NCBI GenBank assembly: GCA_050181295.1
Contig: JBFXDI010000015.1
Span: forward strand, 1-47,829
Direction of reading: 5' to 3'
DNA: 47,829 bases
Source of the DNA: JBFXDI01 sp050181295
Lineage (GTDB): Bacteria > Pseudomonadota > Alphaproteobacteria > Rhizobiales > Aestuariivirgaceae
Shown here piece by piece: positions 1-7,765 of the stretch. Positions within the stretch are counted from its first letter, which is position 1. Each line of letters starts with the position of its first letter. The position numbers and the translations under genes were made by a program. The notes beneath the pieces were generated by a model that saw only the letters and a program-made list of their open reading frames with translations, searched no databases and was not told where the DNA came from.

Positions 1-664
1 GCCGGGAGAGCCGGATCGCCTCCTCGCAGAGGGGCTTGCGGATATGCGCGTTCCCGCCGCTTGCGGAATAGCCCTCGTTGAAGAGGAGGTAGAGCGTGGC
101 CGCGACGGCCGCCAGACGCTCCGCTCGCTCAACGGGGCCGGGCGCCTCGAAAGGAATGTCGGCCTCGGCGATGCGGCGCTTGGCGCGGGTGATGCGCTGC
201 TCCATGGCGGCCTCGCTCACCAGGAAGGCGCGCGCGATCTCCTTGACGGTGAGGCCCGCGACGATCCTCAGCGCCAGCGCCACCTGCTGCGTGGCAGGGA
301 GGTCCGGATGGCAGCAGACGAACATGAGACGCAGAAGGTCGTCGCGGTAGTGGGACTCGTCCAGGCGGTCGGCCAGCTCCGTTTCCGGGTTCTCCGTCCC
401 GTCCGTCCAGTCGCCGTCGGGAAGCGGAACCTCCTTGCGGTGCTTGCGAAGTTCATCGAGCGCGGCGTTGCGGCCAACGAAGATCAGCCACGCGGCAGGA
501 TCGCGCGGCGGACCGTTGAGCGGCCATGTCCTCACCGCCCTGAGGCAGGCGTTCTGGAACGCCTCCTCGGCGAGATCGAGGTCGCGGAAATAGCGCAGCA
601 GCGCTCCCATCGCCTGGGGCCGGGCGGCGGTGAGCGCCGTGCCGATCCAGGCGATATCGGTCAT
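1..664 (-). CDS. ECF RNA polymerase sigma factor, DUF6596 type (partial, C-terminus beyond window)
   Basis: The minus strand is open from an ATG at 664 to the window edge, giving 221 codons. Residues about 25-45 (YFRDLDLAEEAFQNA) match sigma region 2 and residues 138-167 (LTVKEIARAFLVSEAAMEQR) match the region 4 helix-turn-helix. From about residue 180 (ERLAAVAATLYLLFNEGYS) the protein enters the C-terminal domain typical of the long ECF group paired with YCII proteins. Its likely role is promoter recognition by RNA polymerase in an extracytoplasmic or environmental response; the signal is unknown. The start overlaps the stop of the upstream YCII gene by four bases (ATGA at 661-664), so the two are probably translated together. 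No anti-sigma factor is visible, as is usual for this group. Confidence 0.9.
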   Translation of the reverse strand, partial: MTDIAWIGTALTAARPQAMGALLRYFRDLDLAEEAFQNACLRAVRTWPLNGPPRDPAAWLIFVGRNAALDELRKHRKEVPLPDGDWTDGTENPETELADRLDESHYRDDLLRLMFVCCHPDLPATQQVALALRIVAGLTVKEIARAFLVSEAAMEQRITRAKRRIAEADIPFEAPGPVERAERLAAVAATLYLLFNEGYSASGGNAHIRKPLCEEAIRLSR

Positions 665-1035
665 TGGCCGAAGGCTCCCGGTCGGAAGAGCATGACGGGG
701 CGGATCTCGTAGGTGCCCGAACCGTGGGTGGCGGCGCCCGCGAGCTGCCTTGCGAACTCGTGCGCCTCCTCGAGCGTGTCGCAGTCGACGAGATAGAAGC
801 CCAGAAGCTGCTCCTTGGTCTCGGCGAAGGGTCCGTCGACCACCATGGTCTCGCGGCCCTTGCGGAGCGTCGTGGCGGTGGTGGTCGGCATGAGGCGCGC
901 CACGGGGCCGAGCTTGCCCCTGGCGGCGTATTTCGCCTGCACCTTGCTTAAGCGCTCCATGAGGGCCGCGTCCTCCTCCTTGCTCCAGGAGGTGACGGCG
1001 GCCTCGGAATCGTAGCAGAGGATCGCGTATTGCAT
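661..1035 (-). CDS. YCII/DGPF domain protein, partner of the ECF sigma factor
   Basis: This 124-residue protein begins MQYAILCYDSE and carries the signature DGPF motif at residues 67-70 (VVDGPFAETKEQ), the hallmark of the YCII-related family. The family has a small ferredoxin-like alpha/beta fold with an unproven enzymatic or ligand-binding role. The start at 1035 is chosen because AAGGAA lies about eight bases upstream; an in-frame start at 1059 would add eight poorly conserved residues. The gene overlaps the sigma factor gene by four bases. YCII proteins are commonly encoded beside, or fused to, this sigma group, so it may sense the signal that the sigma factor answers, but this is inference. 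Confidence 0.85.
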   Translation of the reverse strand: MQYAILCYDSEAAVTSWSKEEDAALMERLSKVQAKYAARGKLGPVARLMPTTTATTLRKGRETMVVDGPFAETKEQLLGFYLVDCDTLEEAHEFARQLAGAATHGSGTYEIRPVMLFRPGAFGQ

Positions 1036-1133
1036 GCGCCAGGTTCCTTTTCCGGTCACTTCTCAAGACGAACGGGGAATGCGGATATCGACAGGAGCCG
1101 GCAAATTTAGGGTAGCGCCAGCGGAATCCGGCC

Positions 1134-1940
1134 CTAGAGATCCAGCGTGGCGATGACCGGCACGTGGTCGGATGGCTGCGGCCAGCCCCGCGCCTCGCGC
1201 ACCACCTCGAGCCTCGAGCAGGCGCCGTCGAGCCTCGGATCGAGCCAGACGTGATCGAGCCTGCGGCCGCGGTCGGCCGCTTCCCAGTCGCGCGCCCGGT
1301 AGCTCCACCAGGTGTAGAGCTTCTGCTCGAGCGGCACATGCTGGCGCATGACGTCGATCCAGCGCCCGGCCGCCTGCAGCTTCAGAAGCCGCTCGGTCTC
1401 GACCGGCGTATGGCTCACCACCTTGAGGAGCTGCTTGTGGGACCAGACGTCATGCTCGTGGGGCGCGACGTTGAGGTCGCCGACGACGATCGAGGGATGG
1501 ACGGAGGCGCTGGCGATTTCGGGAAGCCAGCTCTCCATTTCGTCGAGGAAGGCGAGCTTGTGCGCGAACTTGGGATTGATCTCCGGATCGGGTTCGTCGC
1601 CGCCCGCCGGCACATAGAGGCTGTGGACGAGAAAAGGGCGGCCGGCCTCGAACAGCGCCGAGACATGCCGGGCATCGTTCTTGCCGCAGAACTGGCGCGT
1701 GCCGATCTCGGCCATCGGGATGCGGGAAAGGATGGCGACGCCGTGGTAGCCGGGCTGACCCTTGGCCGCGAGCCAGCGATAGCCGAGCCGCTTGAAGCGG
1801 CCGTGGGGAAACTGGCCGTCCGGACACTTCGTCTCCTGCAGGCAGAGGATGTCCGGCCGCCAGCGCGCCAGGAAGCGGTGGACGGTGTCGGCGCGCAGGC
1901 GCACCGAGTTGATGTTCCAGGTCGCGACGGTGACGGGCAT
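1134..1940 (-). CDS. xth: Exodeoxyribonuclease III
   Basis: The 268-residue product is a full-length exonuclease III/AP endonuclease of the EEP superfamily, which cuts DNA at abasic sites and removes 3' blocking groups in base excision repair. Visible motifs in order are the N-terminal TWNINSVRLR, LQETK with the metal-binding Glu36, YHGVAILSR, the catalytic GDLNVAP at about 154 and the C-terminal SDHVPVIATL with the Asp-His pair. Lysine-rich or membrane segments are absent, so it is cytoplasmic. It lies downstream of ftsK and lolA on the same strand, an order I recall from other alphaproteobacteria, but it is separated from lolA by a 375-bp gap with a terminator, so it is probably transcribed on its own. 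Confidence 0.95.
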   Translation of the reverse strand: MPVTVATWNINSVRLRADTVHRFLARWRPDILCLQETKCPDGQFPHGRFKRLGYRWLAAKGQPGYHGVAILSRIPMAEIGTRQFCGKNDARHVSALFEAGRPFLVHSLYVPAGGDEPDPEINPKFAHKLAFLDEMESWLPEIASASVHPSIVVGDLNVAPHEHDVWSHKQLLKVVSHTPVETERLLKLQAAGRWIDVMRQHVPLEQKLYTWWSYRARDWEAADRGRRLDHVWLDPRLDGACSRLEVVREARGWPQPSDHVPVIATLDL

Positions 1941-1949
1941 GAGGGGCTA

Positions 1950-1998
1950 GATCACGATCCATCCGGGTTGAATCGACCCGGATGGATGGATCGTGATC
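1950..1998. repeat. Palindromic intergenic element, GATCACG type
   Basis: A near-perfect inverted repeat begins 10 bases upstream of the xth start. The outer arms GATCACG (1950-1956) and CGTGATC (1992-1998) pair, and the inner arms ATCCATCCGGGT (1957-1968) and ACCCGGATGGAT (1976-1987) pair around a seven-base loop. An extra GGAT (1988-1991) makes a four-base slip, apparently a tandem duplication. It resembles dispersed palindromes that I associate with Hyphomicrobiales, but copy number cannot be judged here. Its position means it may lie in the xth leader. Confidence 0.75.
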
Positions 1999-2010
1999 GA
2001 TTCCAGCAAG

Positions 2011-2063
2011 TTGAGCATGGTCTTGTCAGAAAAGTGCTTCACACTTTTCCGGACCATGCTCAA
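2011..2063. repeat. Palindromic intergenic element, GAGCATG type, copy 1
   Basis: The arms TTGAGCATGGTC (2011-2022) and GACCATGCTCAA (2052-2063) are perfect inverted repeats. The centre holds GAAAAGTG and CACTTTTC, which pair as a second inner stem. The same family recurs at 14588-14635. It sits 12 bases from the neighbouring palindrome at 1950-1998, so the two may travel as a composite. Confidence 0.8.
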
Positions 2064-2080
2064 GAGCATAGGGCGGGTGA

Positions 2081-2116
2081 AAAGAAAAGGCGTCCGGTCG
2101 GGGGGCCGGACGCCTT
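2081..2116 (-). terminator. Rho-independent terminator for lolA
   Basis: Read on the minus strand, AAGGCGTCCGG (2116-2106) pairs with CCGGACGCCTT (2097-2087) around a loop of mostly cytosines, followed by TTTTCTTTTC. This is a strong GC-rich hairpin with a U-rich tail and would end transcription from lolA before xth. Confidence 0.75.
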
Positions 2117-2243
2117 CGCGCTTCTTCTGCGCTTTGCGCCGGGAGGGGAAACCGGCGCGTACCACTGCCAAGCGACCTCTGAGCGGGGGCAGATCGGCCG
2201 CTTTTTGAGCGGCAGCGGATACTATCGACTAAATAAATCCAGC

Positions 2244-2270
2244 CCCCTCCGGTTTCAATGGCCGGAGGGG
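2244..2270 (-). terminator. GC-rich hairpin just downstream of lolA
   Basis: CCCCTCCGG (2244-2252) pairs with CCGGAGGGG (2262-2270) around a nine-base loop, 45 bases after the lolA stop on the minus strand. The minus-strand sequence that follows is only moderately T-rich (GGATTTATTTAG), so it is a weaker terminator candidate than 2081-2116 or a 3' end stabilising hairpin. Confidence 0.45.
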
Positions 2271-2315
2271 AAACTTTTCGTGAACATAGCGGTTAAGTTT
2301 TCGTAAGACCTGAAG

Positions 2316-2969
2316 CTATTTCGAGGTCCGCTTCTCCCGATCGGGGAGCTCAACCACGAACAGTTTTGGGTCCGGCTTGGTGTCGGCCTGGATGTTCATG
2401 AGGGAAATGGTGGTGCGGCGGCCCTGGCCGTCGACGATGATCCATTGCTGGAGCTCGTCCTTCTGGCTGTCGAAGACGAGCTCCAGATGTCCGGGCACCA
2501 GCTTCGACTTGTCCTCCACGGTGACGCGCGTCAGGCCGTCGGCGGCCTCGACCGACTTGACGTCGGCTTCCTTGAGGAGGTCGACCCGGTCGGCGAGCAC
2601 CAGACGCAGGGGCGTGGCCGAAAGCGGGTACTGGTCGGCGGTGTTCTTGGCGTTGTTCTTGATCGTCACCCAGCTGCCGTCCGCGACCACGAGGAAGGGA
2701 TTGGGCGGGGCGTATTCGAAGCGGAGCCTGCCGGGCTTGGAAATGTAGAACACGCCGGCGGAGACGTGGCCCTTCGGGCCAACTTGCGTGAACTCGCCCT
2801 GCATGGTCTTCATCTTGTTGAAGTAGGTCGAGATCTGCTGCACCGCCGAGGCCTGGGCATCGGAGAGGCTCGCGGCCTTCGCCGCTTCGGCGACGCCGAA
2901 GCCAACGGAGACGAGAAGCGCCAGCAGCGCCAGCGCGCCGAGCAGTCGTGTGGTGTTGTTGCGGGCCAT
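2316..2969 (-). CDS. lolA: Outer membrane lipoprotein carrier protein LolA family
   Basis: The 217-residue product has a signal peptide (hydrophobic LLGALALLALLVSVGFGVAEA at about 9-29) and a LolA-fold domain: FNKMKTMQGEFTQ at about 50-62, GVFYISKPGRLRFEY, PFLVVADGSWVTI and a C-terminal VDGQGRRTTISLMN. LolA carries lipoproteins across the periplasm from the LolCDE complex to the outer membrane. It is the standard length for alphaproteobacterial members. It follows ftsK by 106 bases on the same strand, which is the usual order in this class and suggests shared transcription. A terminator follows at 2081-2116. Confidence 0.93.
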   Translation of the reverse strand: MARNNTTRLLGALALLALLVSVGFGVAEAAKAASLSDAQASAVQQISTYFNKMKTMQGEFTQVGPKGHVSAGVFYISKPGRLRFEYAPPNPFLVVADGSWVTIKNNAKNTADQYPLSATPLRLVLADRVDLLKEADVKSVEAADGLTRVTVEDKSKLVPGHLELVFDSQKDELQQWIIVDGQGRRTTISLMNIQADTKPDPKLFVVELPDREKRTSK

Positions 2970-3075
2970 CTTGGTCTTCTTCCCTCCATCTCGCCGTGGT
3001 TAGTGGCTGCTGCTCCGAAGCCGGTGTCCGCCGACAAGGCGGCGGTTTTGCGGCGCTTTCCTTGATTCCCGGCCC

Positions 3076-5691
3076 TCAGTCCTCGCCGCCATTGCCGGGC
3101 GGAATGATGTCGCGCTTGCCGGCATGGTTGGGCGCCGTGATGAGGCCTTCCTTCTCCATGCGCTCGATGAGGCTCGCAGCCTTGTTGTAGCCGACCTGCA
3201 GGCGGCGCTGGACATAGCTGGTCGAGACCTTGCGATCCCGGAGCACCACCGCCACGGCCTGGTCGTAGAGCGAGTCGCCGCTGCCGCCGCCTTCGCCCAG
3301 CATGCCGCCGGCGTCTCCCTCGCCATCGCCGAAACCTTCCTCGGGCTCGGCGGTGACGGCCTCGACATAGTCGGGGGCGCCTTGCGCCTTCAGGAAGCTC
3401 ACCACCTTCTCCACCTCGTCATCGGTGACGAAGGCGCCGTGGAGGCGCGAGATGCGGCCGCCGCCGGCCATATAGAGCATGTCGCCTTGCCCCAGAAGCT
3501 GCTCGGCGCCCTGCTCGCCGAGGATAGTGCGGCTATCGATCTTGGAGGTGACCTGGAAGGAGATGCGGGTCGGGAAGTTGGCCTTGATGGTGCCGGTGAT
3601 GACGTCGACCGAGGGGCGCTGCGTCGCCATGATGACGTGGATGCCGGCGGCGCGCGCCATCTGCGCGAGGCGCTGCACGGCGCCCTCGATGTCCTTGCCC
3701 GCCACCATCATGAGGTCGGCCATCTCGTCGATGATGACCACGATATAGGGGAAGGGGGAGAGCTCCATCTCCTCCTGCTCGAAGATCGGCTCGCCGTTGT
3801 GCGGATCGAAGCCCGTCTGCACCGTACGGGTGACGATCTCGCCCTTGGCGATCGCCTGCTTCACGCGGTTGTTGAAGCCGTCGATGTTGCGCACGCCGAG
3901 CTTCGACATTTTCCGGTAGCGGTCCTCCATCTCGCGCACCGCCCATTTGAGCGCCACGATGGCCTTGCGCGGATCGGTGACGACGGGCGCCAGGAGATGC
4001 GGGATGCCCTCGTAGACCGACAGCTCCAGCATCTTGGGGTCGATCATGATGAGGCGGCACTGCTCGGGCGTCATGCGATAGAGGAGGGAGAGGATGAAGG
4101 TGTTGATGCCGACCGACTTGCCGGAGCCGGTGGTGCCGGCGATGAGGAGATGCGGCATGCGCGCGAGGTCGGCGAGGATCGGCTCGCCGCCGATGTTTTT
4201 CCCGAGCGCCAACGCCAGGTTCTGGCCCGACTTCTCATAAGCCTGGGAGGCGAGGAGCTCGCGCAGATAGACCGTCTCGCGGCGTGCGTTCGGGAGCTCG
4301 ATGCCGATGACGTTGCGGCCCGGGATGACGGCGACGCGGGCCGAGACCGCGCTCATGGAGCGGGCGATGTCGTCGGCAAGCCCGATGACGCGCGACGACT
4401 TGATGCCCGGCGCCGGCTCGAGCTCGTAAAGCGCCACGACCGGGCCAGGGCAGACCTTGATGATCTCGCCCCTGACGCCAAAGTCGTCGAGCACGCCTTC
4501 GAGCATGCGGGCGTTCTGCTCCAGAGCTTCGTCCGAGAGGTCGGCGCCCTTGCCCTGCCGCTTGGGCTCGGCGAGGAGCGTCAGCGGGGGAAGCTCAAAA
4601 CCCTTCGACCGCTCGAAGGCGAGCGAGCCCTGGGCTTCGCGCTGCAGGCGCTTGCCCTGCTTGACGCCCTTGGGACCGCGCGCGACCCGCGGCGCGGGGG
4701 CGTCGTCCTCCGCCTCTTCCGTCTCCTCGAACGTGTCGGTCTCGATCTCGGCGTCTTCCTCCAGCTCCTCGGCAGCGGGCGCCGGACGCGAGGGCGAGAA
4801 GAGGCTCGGCTCGGAGGGTCTCCGGGCAAGGCCGGACGCGAGCGTCGGCTCGACCCGGTGACCGGACATGGACCCCTCACCGCCGAGCTCCGAGAGCATG
4901 GCGCGCAGCCTGCCGGACAGGCGCTCGCGCGGCTCGCGGTCGGGCGCCGGGAGCATGCGCTCGAAAGTGGGACGGGGGATGCGCCGGAGCAGCGGGCGGC
5001 CGTAATGAGCCCAGAGCGCGCGGGTGAAGAAGCCCGCATGGGCGATGGAGCCGAGGGCGCGGGCGGTCCAGTCCTGGGTATCGGCGCCGAAGAGGCGCAT
5101 GAAGGCGACGACGTCGTCGCCGGTCGCGCCGGAAGCCGAGAGCAGCAGGATGAAGGCCGGAATGGCGAGGAGCACGCCCGCGAAGGCCGTGGCGAAGCCC
5201 CCTTTCAGGGCCACCGACAGGACGGTCGTCAGCGAATTGGCAATGACGTCGCCGACGACGCCGCCCAGCCCCGAGCCCAGCGCCCAGCCGGCCGGCGCGT
5301 CGAAGAGCGAGAGGAAGCCCGCCCAGAGCGCGGCCGAGCCGATCCAGCAGAGGAAGCGCCTGCCCGGCCGCCTCGGCACGCGGTGCGAGAAGAGCCACAT
5401 GGTCCAGGCGACCGGCACCACGATGAAGGGCAGGACGCCGATGCCAATGAGCTGCATGAGCTGATCGGAGACGATGGCGCCCGGAGCGCCGAGCAGGTTC
5501 TTCGGCCGGGCGTCGACGGCGTTGTTGAAGGAAGGGTCGTCGACCGACCAGGTGGCGAGGCTCACCACCACGAAGACGATGACGGCCAGCAGGCCGAGGC
5601 CCGCGAGTTCCAGGAGCCGGTTGCGCACGAAGCGGCGGACCGCGCCCGGTATGGCCCGATCGTCGGTGTCCAGCGGATGGGTTTGCGCCAT
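3076..5691 (-). CDS. ftsK: DNA translocase FtsK
   Basis: This 871-residue septum-located DNA pump moves chromosome ends apart during division and activates XerCD recombination at dif. The N-terminal 180 residues hold about four membrane helices. A linker at about 230-370 is rich in Glu and Asp (EELEEDAEIETD), then come the alpha and beta motor domains with Walker A GTTGSGKSV near residue 520 and Walker B VVIIDEMADLM near 652. The final 65 residues (DRKVSTSYVQRRLQVGYNKA) are the winged-helix gamma domain that reads KOPS sequences. Length and order fit the alphaproteobacterial type with a short linker. A CtrA-type box lies 124 bases upstream of the start, which suggests cell-cycle control. Downstream is lolA. 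Confidence 0.97.
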   Translation of the reverse strand: MAQTHPLDTDDRAIPGAVRRFVRNRLLELAGLGLLAVIVFVVVSLATWSVDDPSFNNAVDARPKNLLGAPGAIVSDQLMQLIGIGVLPFIVVPVAWTMWLFSHRVPRRPGRRFLCWIGSAALWAGFLSLFDAPAGWALGSGLGGVVGDVIANSLTTVLSVALKGGFATAFAGVLLAIPAFILLLSASGATGDDVVAFMRLFGADTQDWTARALGSIAHAGFFTRALWAHYGRPLLRRIPRPTFERMLPAPDREPRERLSGRLRAMLSELGGEGSMSGHRVEPTLASGLARRPSEPSLFSPSRPAPAAEELEEDAEIETDTFEETEEAEDDAPAPRVARGPKGVKQGKRLQREAQGSLAFERSKGFELPPLTLLAEPKRQGKGADLSDEALEQNARMLEGVLDDFGVRGEIIKVCPGPVVALYELEPAPGIKSSRVIGLADDIARSMSAVSARVAVIPGRNVIGIELPNARRETVYLRELLASQAYEKSGQNLALALGKNIGGEPILADLARMPHLLIAGTTGSGKSVGINTFILSLLYRMTPEQCRLIMIDPKMLELSVYEGIPHLLAPVVTDPRKAIVALKWAVREMEDRYRKMSKLGVRNIDGFNNRVKQAIAKGEIVTRTVQTGFDPHNGEPIFEQEEMELSPFPYIVVIIDEMADLMMVAGKDIEGAVQRLAQMARAAGIHVIMATQRPSVDVITGTIKANFPTRISFQVTSKIDSRTILGEQGAEQLLGQGDMLYMAGGGRISRLHGAFVTDDEVEKVVSFLKAQGAPDYVEAVTAEPEEGFGDGEGDAGGMLGEGGGSGDSLYDQAVAVVLRDRKVSTSYVQRRLQVGYNKAASLIERMEKEGLITAPNHAGKRDIIPPGNGGED

Positions 5692-5814
5692 TGCTGCTCG
5701 CGAACGCTCCCGAGTCTACGCGCGGGGAGCGGATCGCGCCCGGCGCCTGAAGGCGGGACGACCGCGTCATCCCGCACCTTGCGGTCTATCGGCCGGAGCG
5801 TGCGGCGGGCATGG

Positions 5815-5829
5815 TTAAGGTCGCGTTAA
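5815..5829. promoter_or_regulatory. CtrA-type binding site upstream of ftsK
   Basis: The sequence TTAA-GGTCGCG-TTAA matches the full CtrA consensus TTAA-N7-TTAA. On the minus strand it reads TTAACGCGACCTTAACCAT, so it also contains the extended half-site TTAACCAT. It lies 124 bases upstream of the ftsK start in an otherwise G+C-rich gap. CtrA is the alphaproteobacterial cell-cycle response regulator. A GANTC methylation site of the CcrM type (GAGTC at 5712-5716) is also present near the start, but this short motif is common by chance. Confidence 0.6.
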
Positions 5830-5859
5830 GGATTGGCTCTCGTGGGCGGGACCGAACCC

Positions 5860-5894
5860 AAAAAGCGGCCCCGGCCGGATGCCACGGCCGGGGC
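5860..5894 (-). terminator. Rho-independent terminator for amtB
   Basis: On the minus strand GCCCCGGCC (5894-5886) pairs with GGCCGGGGC (5876-5868), followed after CGC by TTTTT (5864-5860). It lies 43 bases past the amtB stop and separates the glnK-amtB operon from ftsK. Confidence 0.8.
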
Positions 5895-5937
5895 TCCAAC
5901 GGGGTTCTAAGCCGACCCCCGCCGTCATGGGCGAAGA

Positions 5938-7239
5938 TCAGGGAACGACTTCGCCATGCAGGTTGATGTCGAGGCCCTCGATCTCCGTCTCCTTGCCGAC
6001 GCGGAGGCCCACGAGAAGATCCACGACCTTCAGGATCACGAAGGTGGCGATGCCGCACCAGAGGACGGTGGCGAGCACGCCGTAGATCTGCGTCATCACC
6101 TGGCCGCCATTGCCCTCGAGCAAGCCGGCCGTAGTGTTGACCGCGCTCGAGGCGAAGACCCCGGTGAGGATCGCGCCGGTCAGGCCGCCGACGCCGTGGA
6201 TGCCGAAGACGTCGAGCGAATCGTCATAGCCCAGCATCCGCTTGAGGCTGGTCGAGGCCCAGAAGCAGACGGCGCCGGCGATGAGACCGATGAAGAGCGC
6301 CCCCGCCGGGGTGACGAAGCCGCAGGCCGGCGTGATGGCGACGAGGCCGGCGACGGCGCCCGACAGGATGCCGAGCACGGAGGGTTTCCTGTGGACCGCC
6401 CATTCGGCAAACATCCAGGCGAGGCCCGCGGCCGCGGCCGCGATCTGGGTGTTGACGAGCACCATGCCCGTCAACGCGCCGGCCGAGAGCGCCGAGCCGG
6501 CATTGAAGCCGAACCAGCCGATCCAGAGCAGCGAGGCGCCGATGAGGCTGTAGACCAGGTTGTGCGGCGGCATGGGCTCGGCCGGGTAGCCCGAGCGGCG
6601 GCCGAGCACGAGGCAGGCCACGAGCGCCGCGACCCCTGAGTTGATATGGACGACGGTGCCGCCTGCGAAGTCGAGGATGCCGGCGTCGAAGAGGAAGCCG
6701 CCCGAGGCCCAGACCCAGTGGCAGATCGGCGCGTAGACGAAGATCGACCAGAGTGTCAGGAAGATCAGGAGGGCGGAGAACTTCATGCGGTCCGCGAAGG
6801 CGCCGCAGATGAGCGCCGGCGTGATGATCGCGAAGGTCATCTGGAAGGTCGCGAAGACGCTTTCCGGGATGGTGCCTGTCAACCCGTCCTTGGTCAGGCT
6901 GGCGAAGAACATGTTCGACAGGCCGCCGATATAGGCGTTCGCTCCGCCGCCGTCGGAGAAGGCGAGGGAGTAGCCCAGGACGAACCAGACGATGGTGAGA
7001 AGGCAGGCGGCGGCGAAGCTCTGCATGGCGGTCGCGAGCACGTTCTTCTTGCGCACGAGACCGCCATAGAAGAGGGCAAGGCCCGGAACGGTCATCATCA
7101 GCACGATCACGGTCGACACGAGCATCCAGGCGGTGTCGCCGGAATTGAGCGTCGGCGTGGCATCCTGCGCCAGGGCGGGCAGGACGCCCGCGGAAAGACC
7201 AAGCGCCAGGCCGGCGAGACGAAGCAAGGGTCGTGACAT
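5938..7239 (-). CDS. amtB: Ammonium transporter AmtB
   Basis: This 433-residue inner-membrane channel of the Amt/Rh family takes up ammonium. The start at 7239 is preceded by GGGGAG and followed by a signal peptide ending near ALAQ (about residue 24), then about eleven membrane helices. Signature segments are GLALFYGGLVRKKN, the twin-histidine pore sites GGTVVHINSG and FGIHGVGG, and FGFNAGSALSAG. An in-frame start at 7338 would overlap glnK and add an unlikely Arg-rich leader. It lies 22 bases downstream of glnK in the classic glnK-amtB operon, in which PII protein blocks the channel when nitrogen is ample. A terminator follows at 5860-5894. Confidence 0.96.
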   Translation of the reverse strand: MSRPLLRLAGLALGLSAGVLPALAQDATPTLNSGDTAWMLVSTVIVLMMTVPGLALFYGGLVRKKNVLATAMQSFAAACLLTIVWFVLGYSLAFSDGGGANAYIGGLSNMFFASLTKDGLTGTIPESVFATFQMTFAIITPALICGAFADRMKFSALLIFLTLWSIFVYAPICHWVWASGGFLFDAGILDFAGGTVVHINSGVAALVACLVLGRRSGYPAEPMPPHNLVYSLIGASLLWIGWFGFNAGSALSAGALTGMVLVNTQIAAAAAGLAWMFAEWAVHRKPSVLGILSGAVAGLVAITPACGFVTPAGALFIGLIAGAVCFWASTSLKRMLGYDDSLDVFGIHGVGGLTGAILTGVFASSAVNTTAGLLEGNGGQVMTQIYGVLATVLWCGIATFVILKVVDLLVGLRVGKETEIEGLDINLHGEVVP

Positions 7240-7261
7240 CGTTTTCAAGCTCCCCGATTGA

Positions 7262-7600
7262 TCAGAGCGCGGCCATACCGGTCTCGCCGGTGCGGATGCG
7301 CAGCGCCTGCTCGAGCGGCAGGACGAAAATTTTTCCATCGCCGATCTGGCCGGTACGCGCGGCGGCGGCCAGCGCCTCGACCGCCCGGTCGGCGACCGGC
7401 CCTTCGAGCGCCATCTCCAGCTTCAGCTTCGGGACGAAGGACACCTGGTACTCGGCGCCGCGGTAGATCTCGGTATGGCCTTTCTGCCGCCCGTGCCCCT
7501 TGACCTCGCTGACGGTGAGGCCCTCGACCCCCACGGCCGCGAGCGCGGCCCTCACTTCCTCGAGCTTGTGCGGCTTTATGACCGCGACGATGTATTTCAT
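7262..7600 (-). CDS. glnK: Nitrogen regulatory protein P-II (GlnK)
   Basis: The 112-residue product starts MKYIVAVIKPHKLEEVR and carries the T-loop with the uridylylated Tyr51 (GHTEIYRGAEY) and the B- and C-loop motifs (AAARTGQIGDGKIFVLPLE). PII trimers sense ATP, ADP and 2-oxoglutarate and signal nitrogen status; the copy next to amtB is normally GlnK, which gates the channel. The ATG at 7600 is chosen because GGGGAG sits seven bases upstream; the ATG at 7606 is too close to it. A sigma-54-like promoter at 7643-7659 would start transcription about 34 bases before the gene. Confidence 0.95.
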   Translation of the reverse strand: MKYIVAVIKPHKLEEVRAALAAVGVEGLTVSEVKGHGRQKGHTEIYRGAEYQVSFVPKLKLEMALEGPVADRAVEALAAAARTGQIGDGKIFVLPLEQALRIRTGETGMAAL

Positions 7601-7642
7601 CGGCATCTCCCCGTGTTGCGCCTGGTGAGGCGCGGGAGAGCA

Positions 7643-7659
7643 AATCAAGCCGCATGCCA
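7643..7659 (-). promoter_or_regulatory. Sigma-54-like promoter for glnK-amtB
   Basis: On the minus strand TGGCATGCGGCTTGATT has the GG of the -24 element and TTGA at the -12 element with the correct ten-base spacing; the consensus is TGGCAC-N5-TTGCW, so the invariant GC of -12 reads GA. The predicted start lies about 34 bases before the glnK ATG. The operon is known to use sigma-54 and NtrC in many Proteobacteria. No clear NtrC site was recognised; an AT-rich palindrome TGATTAGAAATCA lies at 7684-7696. Confidence 0.45.
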
Positions 7660-7765
7660 GTTCGGGCACTTTCAGCAAGTTATTGATTAGAAATCAGTTT
7701 TATTGCTGGGCCTGGATGACTGACCGCAGGCTTAGCCTAAATAACTGGCAAATTGGAATGACTGC

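Larger units (their letters stand above)
1941..2315. other. 375-bp non-coding gap between xth and lolA
   Basis: No convincing gene lies here. From left to right the gap holds a palindrome at 1950-1998, a second palindrome at 2011-2063, a minus-strand rho-independent terminator at 2081-2116 and a further hairpin at 2244-2270. The short open frames that cross the gap on both strands have no recognisable start context and their composition follows the palindromes. The region between 2120 and 2240 holds nothing that I can name. Confidence 0.7.

Noticed and set aside
3124..5829. A 901-codon open frame on the plus strand opposite ftsK
   Set aside because: It is the antisense shadow of a strongly conserved gene in G+C-rich DNA, where stop codons are rare. 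Its translation is rich in His, Arg and Glu in long runs and has no domain I recognise.
7684..7696. NtrC site TGATTAGAAATCA upstream of glnK
   Set aside because: It is a palindrome but lacks the GC-rich TGCAC and GTGCA arms of NtrC sites, so it was not called.
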